12,054 bases of DNA from Dehalococcoidales bacterium (lineage in GTDB: Bacteria; Chloroflexota; Dehalococcoidia; Dehalococcoidales; UBA2162), in NCBI GenBank assembly GCA_020354275.1, contig CP070645.1, positions 33,147-45,200 on the forward strand. The letters run 5' to 3'. The notes beneath the pieces were generated by a model. It ran no database searches. It saw only the letters and a program-made list of their open reading frames with translations, and was not told where the DNA came from. How positions within the stretch are numbered: the stretch's first letter is position 1; every line of letters starts with the position of its first letter. Positions 6,127-12,054 of the stretch are shown here, piece by piece. Position numbers and translations under genes: made by a program.

Positions 6127-7671
6127 ATGAATCAGAATATGGGGACAATTGTTAAGACAGATGCGGGGAGTGTTGAGGGCTACCAGAACCGCGGTTTATA
6201 TGATTTTAAGGGTATACCTTATGCTGCCCCACCGGTAGGTAAACGGCGGTGGTTGCCCCCCGAGGCTGTAGAACCCTGGGGCGGTGTGCGCCCGGCGCAG
6301 TCTTCGGCTACCATTGCACCTCAACCTACAGCTCAAGGGAGTATGCTGGACCAGGGCCTTGAGGCACAACCACAGAACGAAGACTGCCTGTATCTCAATA
6401 TATGGACGCCGGGGCTTGATGATGCCCGTCGCCCCGTCATGTTCTGGATTCACGGCGGTGGTTTCACGGGTGGCTCGGGTTCAGCACCGATGTACAAAGG
6501 AAGCAGACTGGCAGCGCGGGGCAGTGTTGTTGTGGTGACGATTAACTACCGCCTGGGCTCACTCGGTTTTCTGAACCTTAATGAGGTCACCGGAGGAAAG
6601 ATACCGTCCACGGGAAATGAGGGTTTGCTGGACCAGGTCGCCGCTTTAGAGTGGGTGCACAATAATATCGCCTCATTTGGTGGTGACCCTGGTAATGTCA
6701 CCATCTTCGGTGAGTCGGCAGGGGGTATGAGTGTTGGTTGCCAAATGGCTCTACCGAAGGCAACCGGGCTATTCCAAAAAGCAATTGCCCAGAGCGGTGC
6801 TGGCCATTCTGTCCGACCGTTGAATGAGGCGGTACTGGTCTCCGAGCAGTTCCTCGATATTCTTAATGTAAGACCAGATGATATTGACGCCCTGCGCTCA
6901 ATTCCGGTAGAACGGTTACTGGCCGCCCAGCAGGAGTTGAACGCCAGGACACAGGCCCTGGGTTTACTGGGCGGATTAACGCTGCGACCGGTAATCGATG
7001 GTGACATAATGCCGTCACTACCACTTGATGCCGTGAAGGAGGGCCTAACAGGCCAAATACCTATTATCGTGGGCACCAATCTCGATGAATGGAAAATGTT
7101 TGGTGCCAGGAATCCGGAAATGCAGAAGATGGATGAAGGTACCCTGATACAACGCCTGCAGCGGATACTCCCTGGTGTAGATGTAGAATCACTTACCCAG
7201 ACCTACAGGAAGGCACTAACCAGGCGTGGTGTACCTAACCCGCCGGTTGATATCATGACGGCAATCCAGACAGACCAGATTTTCAGGATACCGGCAATTC
7301 GCCTCGTTGAAGCCCATCAGGGTCAGGGACAATCTGCCTATAACTACCTGTTCACCTGGCCATCGCCGGCACTCGGTGGTGCCATGGGTGCCCACCATGC
7401 TCTGGAACTGGGTTTCCTTTTTGGTAATTACGGTGAAGGGTGGGGAGGTTCGGGCCCGGCAGCGGACGCCCTGTCCCGGAGTATGCAGGATGCCTGGCTA
7501 GCGTTTGCCCGTAATGGCGATCCTAGCTGTGATAGCATCGGCCAGTGGCCAACCTATGGCCAGGACCGGGCAACCATGATATTAAATGCAGAGTGTCAGG
7601 TAGAAAATGCACCCTATGAAGAAGAACGCCGCGCCTGGGACTCAATTAAAAACGAGGTTTTAGGATCATAG
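6127..7671 (+). CDS. Type B carboxylesterase (alpha/beta hydrolase)
   Basis: A 514-residue protein of the carboxylesterase/para-nitrobenzyl esterase family, which hydrolyses carboxylic esters. It opens with the usual G-x-V-x-G...F-K-G-I-P-Y-A-A-P-P-V-G segment (15-38). EDCLYLNIWTP lies at 85-95. The oxyanion loop HGGGF is at 109-113. The nucleophile elbow GESAGG (195-200) makes Ser197 catalytic. By family pattern Glu321 (GTNLDEW) and His424 (GAHHALELGFLFGN) complete the triad. There is no signal peptide, so it should be cytoplasmic. The ATG has an AAGGAG site 7 nt upstream. It has its own promoter, faces the convergent CoA-transferase operon, and may release acids or alcohols that feed neighbouring pathways; the substrate is not predictable. 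Confidence 0.93.
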   Translation: MNQNMGTIVKTDAGSVEGYQNRGLYDFKGIPYAAPPVGKRRWLPPEAVEPWGGVRPAQSSATIAPQPTAQGSMLDQGLEAQPQNEDCLYLNIWTPGLDDARRPVMFWIHGGGFTGGSGSAPMYKGSRLAARGSVVVVTINYRLGSLGFLNLNEVTGGKIPSTGNEGLLDQVAALEWVHNNIASFGGDPGNVTIFGESAGGMSVGCQMALPKATGLFQKAIAQSGAGHSVRPLNEAVLVSEQFLDILNVRPDDIDALRSIPVERLLAAQQELNARTQALGLLGGLTLRPVIDGDIMPSLPLDAVKEGLTGQIPIIVGTNLDEWKMFGARNPEMQKMDEGTLIQRLQRILPGVDVESLTQTYRKALTRRGVPNPPVDIMTAIQTDQIFRIPAIRLVEAHQGQGQSAYNYLFTWPSPALGGAMGAHHALELGFLFGNYGEGWGGSGPAADALSRSMQDAWLAFARNGDPSCDSIGQWPTYGQDRATMILNAECQVENAPYEEERRAWDSIKNEVLGS

Positions 7672-7866
7672 AGTAGCTGCTGCAACCGGGAGTTGGTGGA
7701 ATTATTATGCTGCCAGCTCACATCCTATACTGAAGCACAATAAGCTTGGCACGATATAACTTTTCATGGGAAGGAGGGTGCAACTGCGGATTCATGTGCT
7801 GTGAATGGGTGATCAGGCAGGCTCTCTTTTCCCCCCACTCTTATCGGAATATCCGATTGAGGCTGA

Positions 7867-9096
7867 CTACATTATGATATCATTTCGGCGAAGGTCGGAT
7901 ATTTCTTCGGTACTCAGGCCGAGGAGTTCATGCAAAACATAATCGTTATGCTCTCCTAGCAGCGGCGCGTACCTGATATCGGCTTCAGCATCACCCATCT
8001 TCCAGGGGACCCCCACCAGCTCCAGTTCGCCTATCTCGGGGTGTTCGACAGTCACGAATGCCCGGCGGGCTTTAAGGTGCGGGTCGGCGTAGAGGTCCTT
8101 CCAGTCCCGTGACGGTGCTGCCATCAGTCCCGCCTGACAGAACTCATTCACCATCCAGTCGCGGTCACGTTGCCGGGTCCAGTTCTCAATAATCCGGTCC
8201 AGCTCAACCTCGTTTGCTTTACGGGACGACATGTTGGCAAAGCGGTTGTCTTTAGCTATATCGGGTTTACCGATAATATTAGCTAGAGCAGCAAATTCGG
8301 CATCAGAATGCACCTCGAGTGCCAGCCATCGGTCGACGCCCCAGCACTGGTATACATTGTGGGGAGCATATTCAGGGTGCGCATTACCCATGCGCTCTGG
8401 AATCTGTGAGTTCATTTCATAACCCAGCAGCAGGTCTCCAATCAGGGAAGTTACCCCTTCGCATTGTGAGAAATCGATAAACTGGCCTTCACCAGTCTGT
8501 ACCTTATGGAACAATGCAGCTAAAATGGCATAGGTTGTGGCAGTAGCATTCATAATGTCTGAGTCACCGCCACTGGTGCAGGGGGCGTCGTCAGCATAGC
8601 CGGTAATGTAGGCTCCGCCACCGATGGCGTGGTGGATGGTGGCGTATCCACCGTAGTCTTTTTCCGGTCCCTCCTGTCCCCGGCTGGAGGAGGATACCAC
8701 GATAATGTCCGGCCGCACCTGCCGTAATTCTTCATAGCCCAAACCCAGTCTAACCATCGCACCGGCACGCATGTTATCGACCACAACATCGCTTATCGTA
8801 GCCAGCTGCTTGGCCAGCCGGACACCTTCCGGCTTGCTCAGGTCTAAAGTAATACTCTTCTTGCTCATGTTGACGCTGTTAAGTGACATACCCTGATTGA
8901 TTGGTGTTTCCTGGGGAGCGGCATCCTGCAGCGGCCATACAACACCGTGGCGGACTAGGTCTGTCCTTTTATGACCTTCCACCTTGATGACTTCAGCCCC
9001 GAGAGTGGCCAGGAGCATGGTGCAATACGGACCGGCCCATACCCAGGAAAAATCAGCCACCCGCACACCCTCCAGAGGAAGTATTTTGTTGCCCAT
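7867..9096 (-). CDS. CaiB/BaiF family III CoA-transferase (Asp-containing subunit)
   Basis: A 409-residue protein of normal length. Family III enzymes move CoA from an acyl-CoA to a free carboxylic acid through an aspartyl-CoA thioester, as interlocked-ring dimers. Visible family features are VRVADFSWVWAGPYCTMLLA (11-30), LGAEVIKVE (32-40), the NMSKKSITLDLSKPEG block (76-91), TGEGQFIDFS (201-210) and the C-terminal APLLGEHNDYV. The catalytic Asp falls in SGGDSDIMNA; ungapped alignment to the usual A-D-L-T-A-G pattern points to D180, with D178 the alternative. The start has an AAGGAGGAG ribosome binding site. It is the second gene of the operon, 19 nt after the paralogue whose catalytic Asp is missing, so a heteromer is likely. 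The acid and CoA donor are unknown. Confidence 0.92.
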   Translation of the reverse strand: MGNKILPLEGVRVADFSWVWAGPYCTMLLATLGAEVIKVEGHKRTDLVRHGVVWPLQDAAPQETPINQGMSLNSVNMSKKSITLDLSKPEGVRLAKQLATISDVVVDNMRAGAMVRLGLGYEELRQVRPDIIVVSSSSRGQEGPEKDYGGYATIHHAIGGGAYITGYADDAPCTSGGDSDIMNATATTYAILAALFHKVQTGEGQFIDFSQCEGVTSLIGDLLLGYEMNSQIPERMGNAHPEYAPHNVYQCWGVDRWLALEVHSDAEFAALANIIGKPDIAKDNRFANMSSRKANEVELDRIIENWTRQRDRDWMVNEFCQAGLMAAPSRDWKDLYADPHLKARRAFVTVEHPEIGELELVGVPWKMGDAEADIRYAPLLGEHNDYVLHELLGLSTEEISDLRRNDIIM

Positions 9097-9115
9097 AGTT
9101 CTCCTCCTTCCGGCT

Positions 9116-10321
9116 TTATACCACCCCGTTATGCTTTAGTTGCTCAAATTCTTCCGGTGAGTAACCGAGTTCGGTACAATAAACCTCCTGGTTGTGCTCA
9201 CCAAGTAGCGGAGCCGGTCTCTGGATGTGTGGTGGTGTGGCTGACATCTGGTATGGCCAGCCAGCATATCGGTTGCTGCCTGCTTCAGGGTGATCCACGG
9301 TAATAAAGTAGCCCCTGGCGGTATACTGTTCGCTGGTCATTACATCCCGGGCCGTATTGATTGGGCCCATCGGAATCCCCTTGCTGGCCCCCAGGTGATG
9401 TATATCATCCTTTCGCTGTGTCAGCATCCATTCGTCCATTTTCGGGGCAATCTCCATAAGGTGATGCCGGCGGTATGTCATAGACCCCCATTCCTCACCA
9501 GCCGCCCATTCGGGGTTACCCATCAACTCGGTAAAAGCCCGGAAGTGGTGGTCTTCAATGGCGCCAACCACAATATAGCCGTCGATGGTTTTCATTCTAC
9601 CCATGGCTGGCGGCCGGTCGGGAACACGGCTCCAGGTTATATCGTGGTAGCGCGAACTGGCTACATTCACTCGCACCAGAGTTAGTATTACCTCCTGGAG
9701 TGAGATATCGATTATTTGCCCGTGGCCAGTCTTTACTCGACCCAGTAGTGCCGCCAGGGTAGCAACGGCTGCAGTGAGGCCAGCATGATAACCTACAGGG
9801 TAACCCCCCATCTTTACCGGGGCGCGGTTTATATCAGAGGAACGGGTAGGTAACAAATTACCCAGACCTCCGGCATGAATGATGGTCAGTTCATCTCCCT
9901 TATCACCGGCTCGGGGACCAGTACGGCCATAAGGGGTGATGGATGTATAGACCAGCATCGGGTTCAGCTGGCACATTGTATCCCAGTTGAGCCCCAGGCT
10001 TTCCAATCGCTGGGCAGGATTGTTGTCAATGAGGACGTCAGCCCACTTGAGGAGTTTCCGGAAGGCTACGATGCCTCCTGTTTTATCCAGATTGAGCGTT
10101 ACTCCCCGTTTGCTGGTGTTGTTATAGAGGAAGAGTGCGCTACGTTCGGTGTGTGCTCCGCTCTCAGGAAAGGGCCCACACTGACGCGACGGGTCACCTT
10201 CCGGTGGCTCCACCTTTATTACCTCAGCCCCCATGTCAGCCAATAGCTTACCGCAGTATGGCCCGGAAACCATGTTTGCCAGTTCGACGGCCCTGATACC
10301 GTTAAGCGCACTTTTAGCCAT
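9116..10321 (-). CDS. CaiB/BaiF family III CoA-transferase paralogue lacking the catalytic Asp
   Basis: A 401-residue protein and first gene of the minus-strand operon. It has the family's N-terminal Rossmann-like block (GIRAVELANMVSGPYCGKLL, then GAEVIKVEPPEGDPSR near 31-46), TGHGQIIDISLQE (188-200) and the C-terminal APLLGEHNQEVY. At the catalytic position it reads GGYPVGYHAGLTAAVATLA (172-190). Ungapped alignment with the usual V-P-L-A-D-L-T-A-G-L pattern puts Gly177 where the CoA-binding Asp should be. It may therefore be the structural or substrate-recognising half of a heteromer with the next gene, or belong to a subgroup that uses another residue. The ATG has AGGGGTG about 8 nt upstream and a strong promoter at 10376-10404. 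No truncation is visible. Confidence 0.9.
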   Translation of the reverse strand: MAKSALNGIRAVELANMVSGPYCGKLLADMGAEVIKVEPPEGDPSRQCGPFPESGAHTERSALFLYNNTSKRGVTLNLDKTGGIVAFRKLLKWADVLIDNNPAQRLESLGLNWDTMCQLNPMLVYTSITPYGRTGPRAGDKGDELTIIHAGGLGNLLPTRSSDINRAPVKMGGYPVGYHAGLTAAVATLAALLGRVKTGHGQIIDISLQEVILTLVRVNVASSRYHDITWSRVPDRPPAMGRMKTIDGYIVVGAIEDHHFRAFTELMGNPEWAAGEEWGSMTYRRHHLMEIAPKMDEWMLTQRKDDIHHLGASKGIPMGPINTARDVMTSEQYTARGYFITVDHPEAGSNRYAGWPYQMSATPPHIQRPAPLLGEHNQEVYCTELGYSPEEFEQLKHNGVV

Positions 10322-10550
10322 TGCTATTCACCCCTACGTATAATCCCTACCTTGCCAGATATTGCTTCTCGGACTATGTTAAACACCCTCTAGCTAGCTG
10401 TCAAGGTAGTTTTATAACCATTGGTTTAAAAAGGGGGTATTGCGTATTGTCACTAAATAGAGTATTAAATAGGCTATAAAATAATCAACGGGTACTCAAT
10501 ATGGGTCGACCCACGTACATTCTTGTTTATTAAAAAGGAGGGAGAAGGTA
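10322..10550. promoter_or_regulatory. Divergent control region of CoA-transferases and crotonase
   Basis: This 229-bp region lies between divergent starts. It contains the minus-strand promoter at 10376-10404 and an AACCA-T-TGGTT dyad (about 10416-10426). A weaker plus-strand promoter candidate is TTGCGT (10440-10445), a 17-bp spacer and TATTAA (10463-10468). Shared control of both transcription units is plausible because the promoters nearly abut. Confidence 0.4.
10376..10404 (-). promoter_or_regulatory. Promoter of the CoA-transferase operon
   Basis: On the minus strand a perfect TTGACA (10404-10399) is followed after exactly 17 bp by TAACAT (10381-10376, 4 of 6). Transcription would start near 10369, giving a leader of about 47 nt. 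The spacer contains the self-complementary CTAGCTAG (10390-10397), where a repressor could block polymerase. Confidence 0.6.
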
Positions 10551-11324
10551 ATGGCTGGTCCTGTATTACTTTACGAAGTTAAAGACAATATTGCTTTTAT
10601 AACAATGAACCGTCCTGAGAAAATGAATGCTCTTAACGGGGAGCTTAGCGATGCGTTGCGTAAGGCCTGGCAGGACTTCGAGCGGGACCCTGATGCTTTA
10701 GTGGCCATTCTCAGCGGGGTAGGTGGGTCTTTCTGCGCTGGTGCCGATATAACTCCGAGGGCTACCAACCCAGAGGTTCCATATCAGGTGCACCAGTCAT
10801 ACCCACAAAATGGAACCAAAGTATTCAAACCTATCATCGCTGCTGTTCACGGCTACGTTCTTGGCTCCGGCTATGCTCTGGGTATTAGGGGCAGCGATTT
10901 GACCATTGCCGCTGAGAATGCTCTGATCGGTTTTCCTGAACCAAAAGTCGGTATAGCAATGCAACCGATTGATTACCTGCCGTACATGCCGTTCAAAATA
11001 AGCCTGGAATTTATGATGCTGGCCTGGAATGGCGGGCAGATTATGACTGCCCAAAGAGCCTATGAGGTGGGACTGGTAAACAAAGTAGTTCCAGATAGCG
11101 AGCTTAATGCTGAAGCCATTAGGTGGGCAGAGATGCTGAAAGAGATTCCTCCACTTTATATCAGGTCGGTTAAGTATGGGCATTACCGTGGTAACACGTT
11201 GGGATTCATAGATAGAGAGATGGAGTATGTCGACTTCGTACATCCTCAGGCAACAAGTGAAGATGCCAAAGAAGGGCGACGCGCTTTCCGGGAAAAAAGG
11301 AAACCCATCTTCAAGGGCAAATAG
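10551..11324 (+). CDS. Enoyl-CoA hydratase/isomerase (crotonase) family protein
   Basis: A 257-residue protein of standard crotonase length. It has FITMNRPEKMNALNGEL (16-32), the first oxyanion-hole motif SFCAGADI (60-67), and the second in HGYVLGSGYALG (100-111). In enoyl-CoA hydratases one catalytic Glu lies in G-G-G-x-E-L-A; here that position is Ala109, followed by a one-residue insertion. The second Glu is kept as Glu130 in GFPEPKVG. A simple hydratase is therefore uncertain; an isomerase, hydrolase, lyase or other crotonase reaction on a CoA ester is possible. The C-terminus (EDAKEGRRAFREKRKPIFKGK) is typical of the family. The ATG has an AAAGGAGGG ribosome binding site. It diverges from the CoA-transferase operon, suggesting a shared CoA-ester pathway. 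Confidence 0.9.
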   Translation: MAGPVLLYEVKDNIAFITMNRPEKMNALNGELSDALRKAWQDFERDPDALVAILSGVGGSFCAGADITPRATNPEVPYQVHQSYPQNGTKVFKPIIAAVHGYVLGSGYALGIRGSDLTIAAENALIGFPEPKVGIAMQPIDYLPYMPFKISLEFMMLAWNGGQIMTAQRAYEVGLVNKVVPDSELNAEAIRWAEMLKEIPPLYIRSVKYGHYRGNTLGFIDREMEYVDFVHPQATSEDAKEGRRAFREKRKPIFKGK

Positions 11325-11518
11325 TATATCTGATAAGTGTCAGTATAGCTTGATGTTCTGGCGTCCCTGGCTGGATTCGAACCAGCGACCCGCTGCTTAG
11401 AAGGCAGCAGACCCAGAATTTCTTCCTTTAGCTTCACCACTAAAAGGTCGCAAAGCTGGCCAATGTTGTCATTTTCAAGTAAAGCAGTCGCCCCTTTATT
11501 TGTATTGTTCTGTGCCAT
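11246..11518 (-). pseudogene. Short ORF reading through a tRNA fragment (truncated or junction-spanning)
   Basis: The start is convincing: ATG at 11518-11516 with TTTGGAGG about 8 nt upstream. Residues 1-36 look like protein, with a polar N-terminus (MAQNNTNKGATALLENDN) and an amphipathic helix (IGQLCDLLVVKLKEEILG). From about residue 37 the frame runs through the tRNA-Arg fragment, giving the RVAGSNPARDA peptide typical of translated tRNA DNA. It then enters the crotonase 3' region antisense, and ends after 90 codons. Only the first part is likely native. The simplest reading is an element-borne gene whose 3' end was replaced by chromosomal DNA when the element integrated at the tRNA. I do not recognise the N-terminal part. 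It could also be an expressed but meaningless fusion. Confidence 0.45.
11359..11408 (-). repeat. 3' portion of tRNA-Arg(UCU), probable attachment site
   Basis: On the minus strand this has a perfect 5-bp anticodon stem GCTGC/GCAGC (11404-11408 and 11392-11396) with loop CTTCTAA, anticodon TCT. A 5-nt variable region GGGTC follows, then a perfect T-arm GCTGG-TTCGAAT-CCAGC (11370-11386), acceptor strand CAGGGAC, discriminator G and encoded CCA (11359-11361). The expected 5' acceptor GTCCCTG and D-arm are absent upstream; similarity stops at the base of the anticodon stem. Tyrosine-recombinase elements that integrate in tRNA genes leave just such a 3' fragment at the distal end. By that rule the element lies at coordinates above 11408 and the old chromosome below. 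Confidence 0.75.
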
Positions 11519-11613
11519 TGTTTTTCCTCCAAATCATTTATTGGTTTTGGTTTTCGTAATATTACAACGCTTGTGTACAATATTCTAATGGCACAGGTTA
11601 ACGTTGAAATCGT

Positions 11614-11635
11614 GCGTATAACTTACATTATACGC
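11614..11635. repeat. Perfect inverted repeat, 8-bp arms
   Basis: GCGTATAA (11614-11621) and TTATACGC (11628-11635) are exact reverse complements around a 6-nt spacer. The arrangement suits a dimeric DNA-binding protein. It lies about 100 bp upstream of the minus-strand ORF starting at 11518. Confidence 0.55.
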
Positions 11636-11640
11636 TAGCC

Positions 11641-11658
11641 AAAATCAAGCTTGATTTT
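11641..11658. repeat. 18-bp perfect palindrome
   Basis: AAAATCAAGCTTGATTTT is fully self-complementary and begins five bases after the neighbouring inverted repeat. It lacks a GC-rich stem, so an operator or recombination-protein site is likelier than a terminator. Confidence 0.55.
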
Positions 11659-11879
11659 AAGATTTTAATTCACCCAACAAAAGCCTCAATTGTGTAGAAG
11701 TGAATAAAATAAGTAATGGTTCCCCAAGCCAAATGAAACCGAGGATTGTTAAATAAAGTACTGACCTCTAACTAAAGACATATATTAGTGTGAGTGGCCA
11801 TGATGTTTCTGAGTCAGCCAATAATAAAAGGTGACTGTTGTTGACTGACCCCCCTTTTCTTTTACCTGAGCCACTTGTC

Positions 11880-12054
11880 CTAAGGGAACAGTTCGCCAAT
11901 ATACTGATCACTGATTTGCGGATGCGAATCAGATCGCTCACCCGTAACTTCTAGATAGGCATAGGAATGAGCTTTTTCAATGGAATCGTCACCCTGTGGA
12001 TCAGCTAGACCCTGGAGAAGACCTTCGTCAACAAAGTACTTACCCCAGAGAGTA
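11880..12054 (-). CDS. C-terminal fragment of an unrecognised protein
   Basis: Reading the minus strand from the window edge, 57 codons stay open to a TAG at 11882-11880; the other minus frames are broken. The peptide includes LWGKYFVDEGLLQGL, ADPQGDDSIEKAHSYAYLEV and SDSHPQISDQYIGELFP. Its composition is that of a normal soluble protein, rich in Asp, Glu, Gly, Ser and aromatic residues, with no low complexity. I do not recognise the family. The start is outside the window. It lies on the presumed element side of the tRNA fragment, so it may be a cargo gene, but nothing in the fragment shows that. Confidence 0.55.
   Translation of the reverse strand, partial: TLWGKYFVDEGLLQGLADPQGDDSIEKAHSYAYLEVTGERSDSHPQISDQYIGELFP

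Larger units (their letters stand above)
11519..11879. other. A+T-rich non-coding stretch with two inverted repeats
   Basis: No gene is seen in these 361 bases on either strand. The region is visibly richer in A and T than the enzyme genes to the left. It holds the ribosome binding site of the ORF starting at 11518, a GTAATATTAC palindrome (11556-11565), and two prominent dyads at 11614-11635 and 11641-11658. These features fit a regulatory segment at the end of a mobile element, but they do not prove one. Confidence 0.5.

Noticed and set aside
6546..7079. 177-codon minus-strand frame inside the carboxylesterase
   Set aside because: The esterase catalytic motifs lie on the opposite strand in this region, and the frame has no ribosome binding site.
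7843..7857. Hairpin ATCGGA-ATA-TCCGAT between convergent genes as a terminator
   Set aside because: The stem is only 6 bp with a 3-nt loop, and neither strand has a T-run after it. No clear terminator is seen in 7672-7866.
9290..10246. Plus-strand frames of 120 to 130 codons within the CoA-transferase
   Set aside because: They are antisense to a full-length conserved enzyme and have no family features.
11359..11460. A complete tRNA gene
   Set aside because: The 5' acceptor strand matching CAGGGAC and a D-arm are absent in the adjoining sequence, so only the 3' portion is present.

Overview
The window reads as bacterial chromosome with Shine-Dalgarno-led genes of moderate GC. It carries enzymes typical of anaerobic or deep-subsurface organic-acid metabolisers: a tungsten-type aldehyde ferredoxin oxidoreductase (AOR) with its own MoaD-like protein, a pair of family III CoA-transferases, a crotonase and a type B carboxylesterase. 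This mix would suit Chloroflexota such as Dehalococcoidia, but that assignment is inference from gene content. No phylogenetic marker is present.

Left part (1-2709). Two small minus-strand genes come first: the start of a DUF1232-like protein, cut by the window edge, and a short Gly/Arg/aromatic coiled-coil protein. A plus-strand class II aldolase/adducin-family enzyme follows. Next is a secreted protein made of three almost identical 118-residue domains, which ends at a strong intrinsic terminator.

Centre (2710-7671). A good sigma-70-type promoter, preceded by a palindrome and two helically phased direct repeats, drives AOR, a MoaD/ThiS-like sulfur carrier and a SAM-dependent methyltransferase, all on the plus strand. 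A carboxylesterase with its own extended -10 promoter follows.

Right part (7672-11324). Two CaiB/BaiF CoA-transferases form a minus-strand operon. They diverge from a plus-strand crotonase across a 229-bp control region. The first transferase has Gly where the catalytic Asp is expected and the second keeps Asp, so a heteromer is plausible. A reasonable but unproven picture is catabolism in which esters are cleaved, aldehydes are oxidised to acids by AOR, acids are activated by CoA transfer, and the crotonase acts on the CoA ester.

Right edge (11325-12054). A 50-nt 3' portion of tRNA-Arg(UCU), from anticodon arm to CCA, lies on the minus strand with no 5' half. This is the usual signature of the distal attachment site of an element integrated in a tRNA gene, with the element expected to the right. 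A short ORF with an excellent ribosome binding site starts on the presumed element side and reads straight through the tRNA fragment. Beyond it are A+T-rich DNA with two neighbouring inverted repeats and the C-terminus of an unrecognised protein. The attachment site and the ORF crossing it are the most unusual part of the window.
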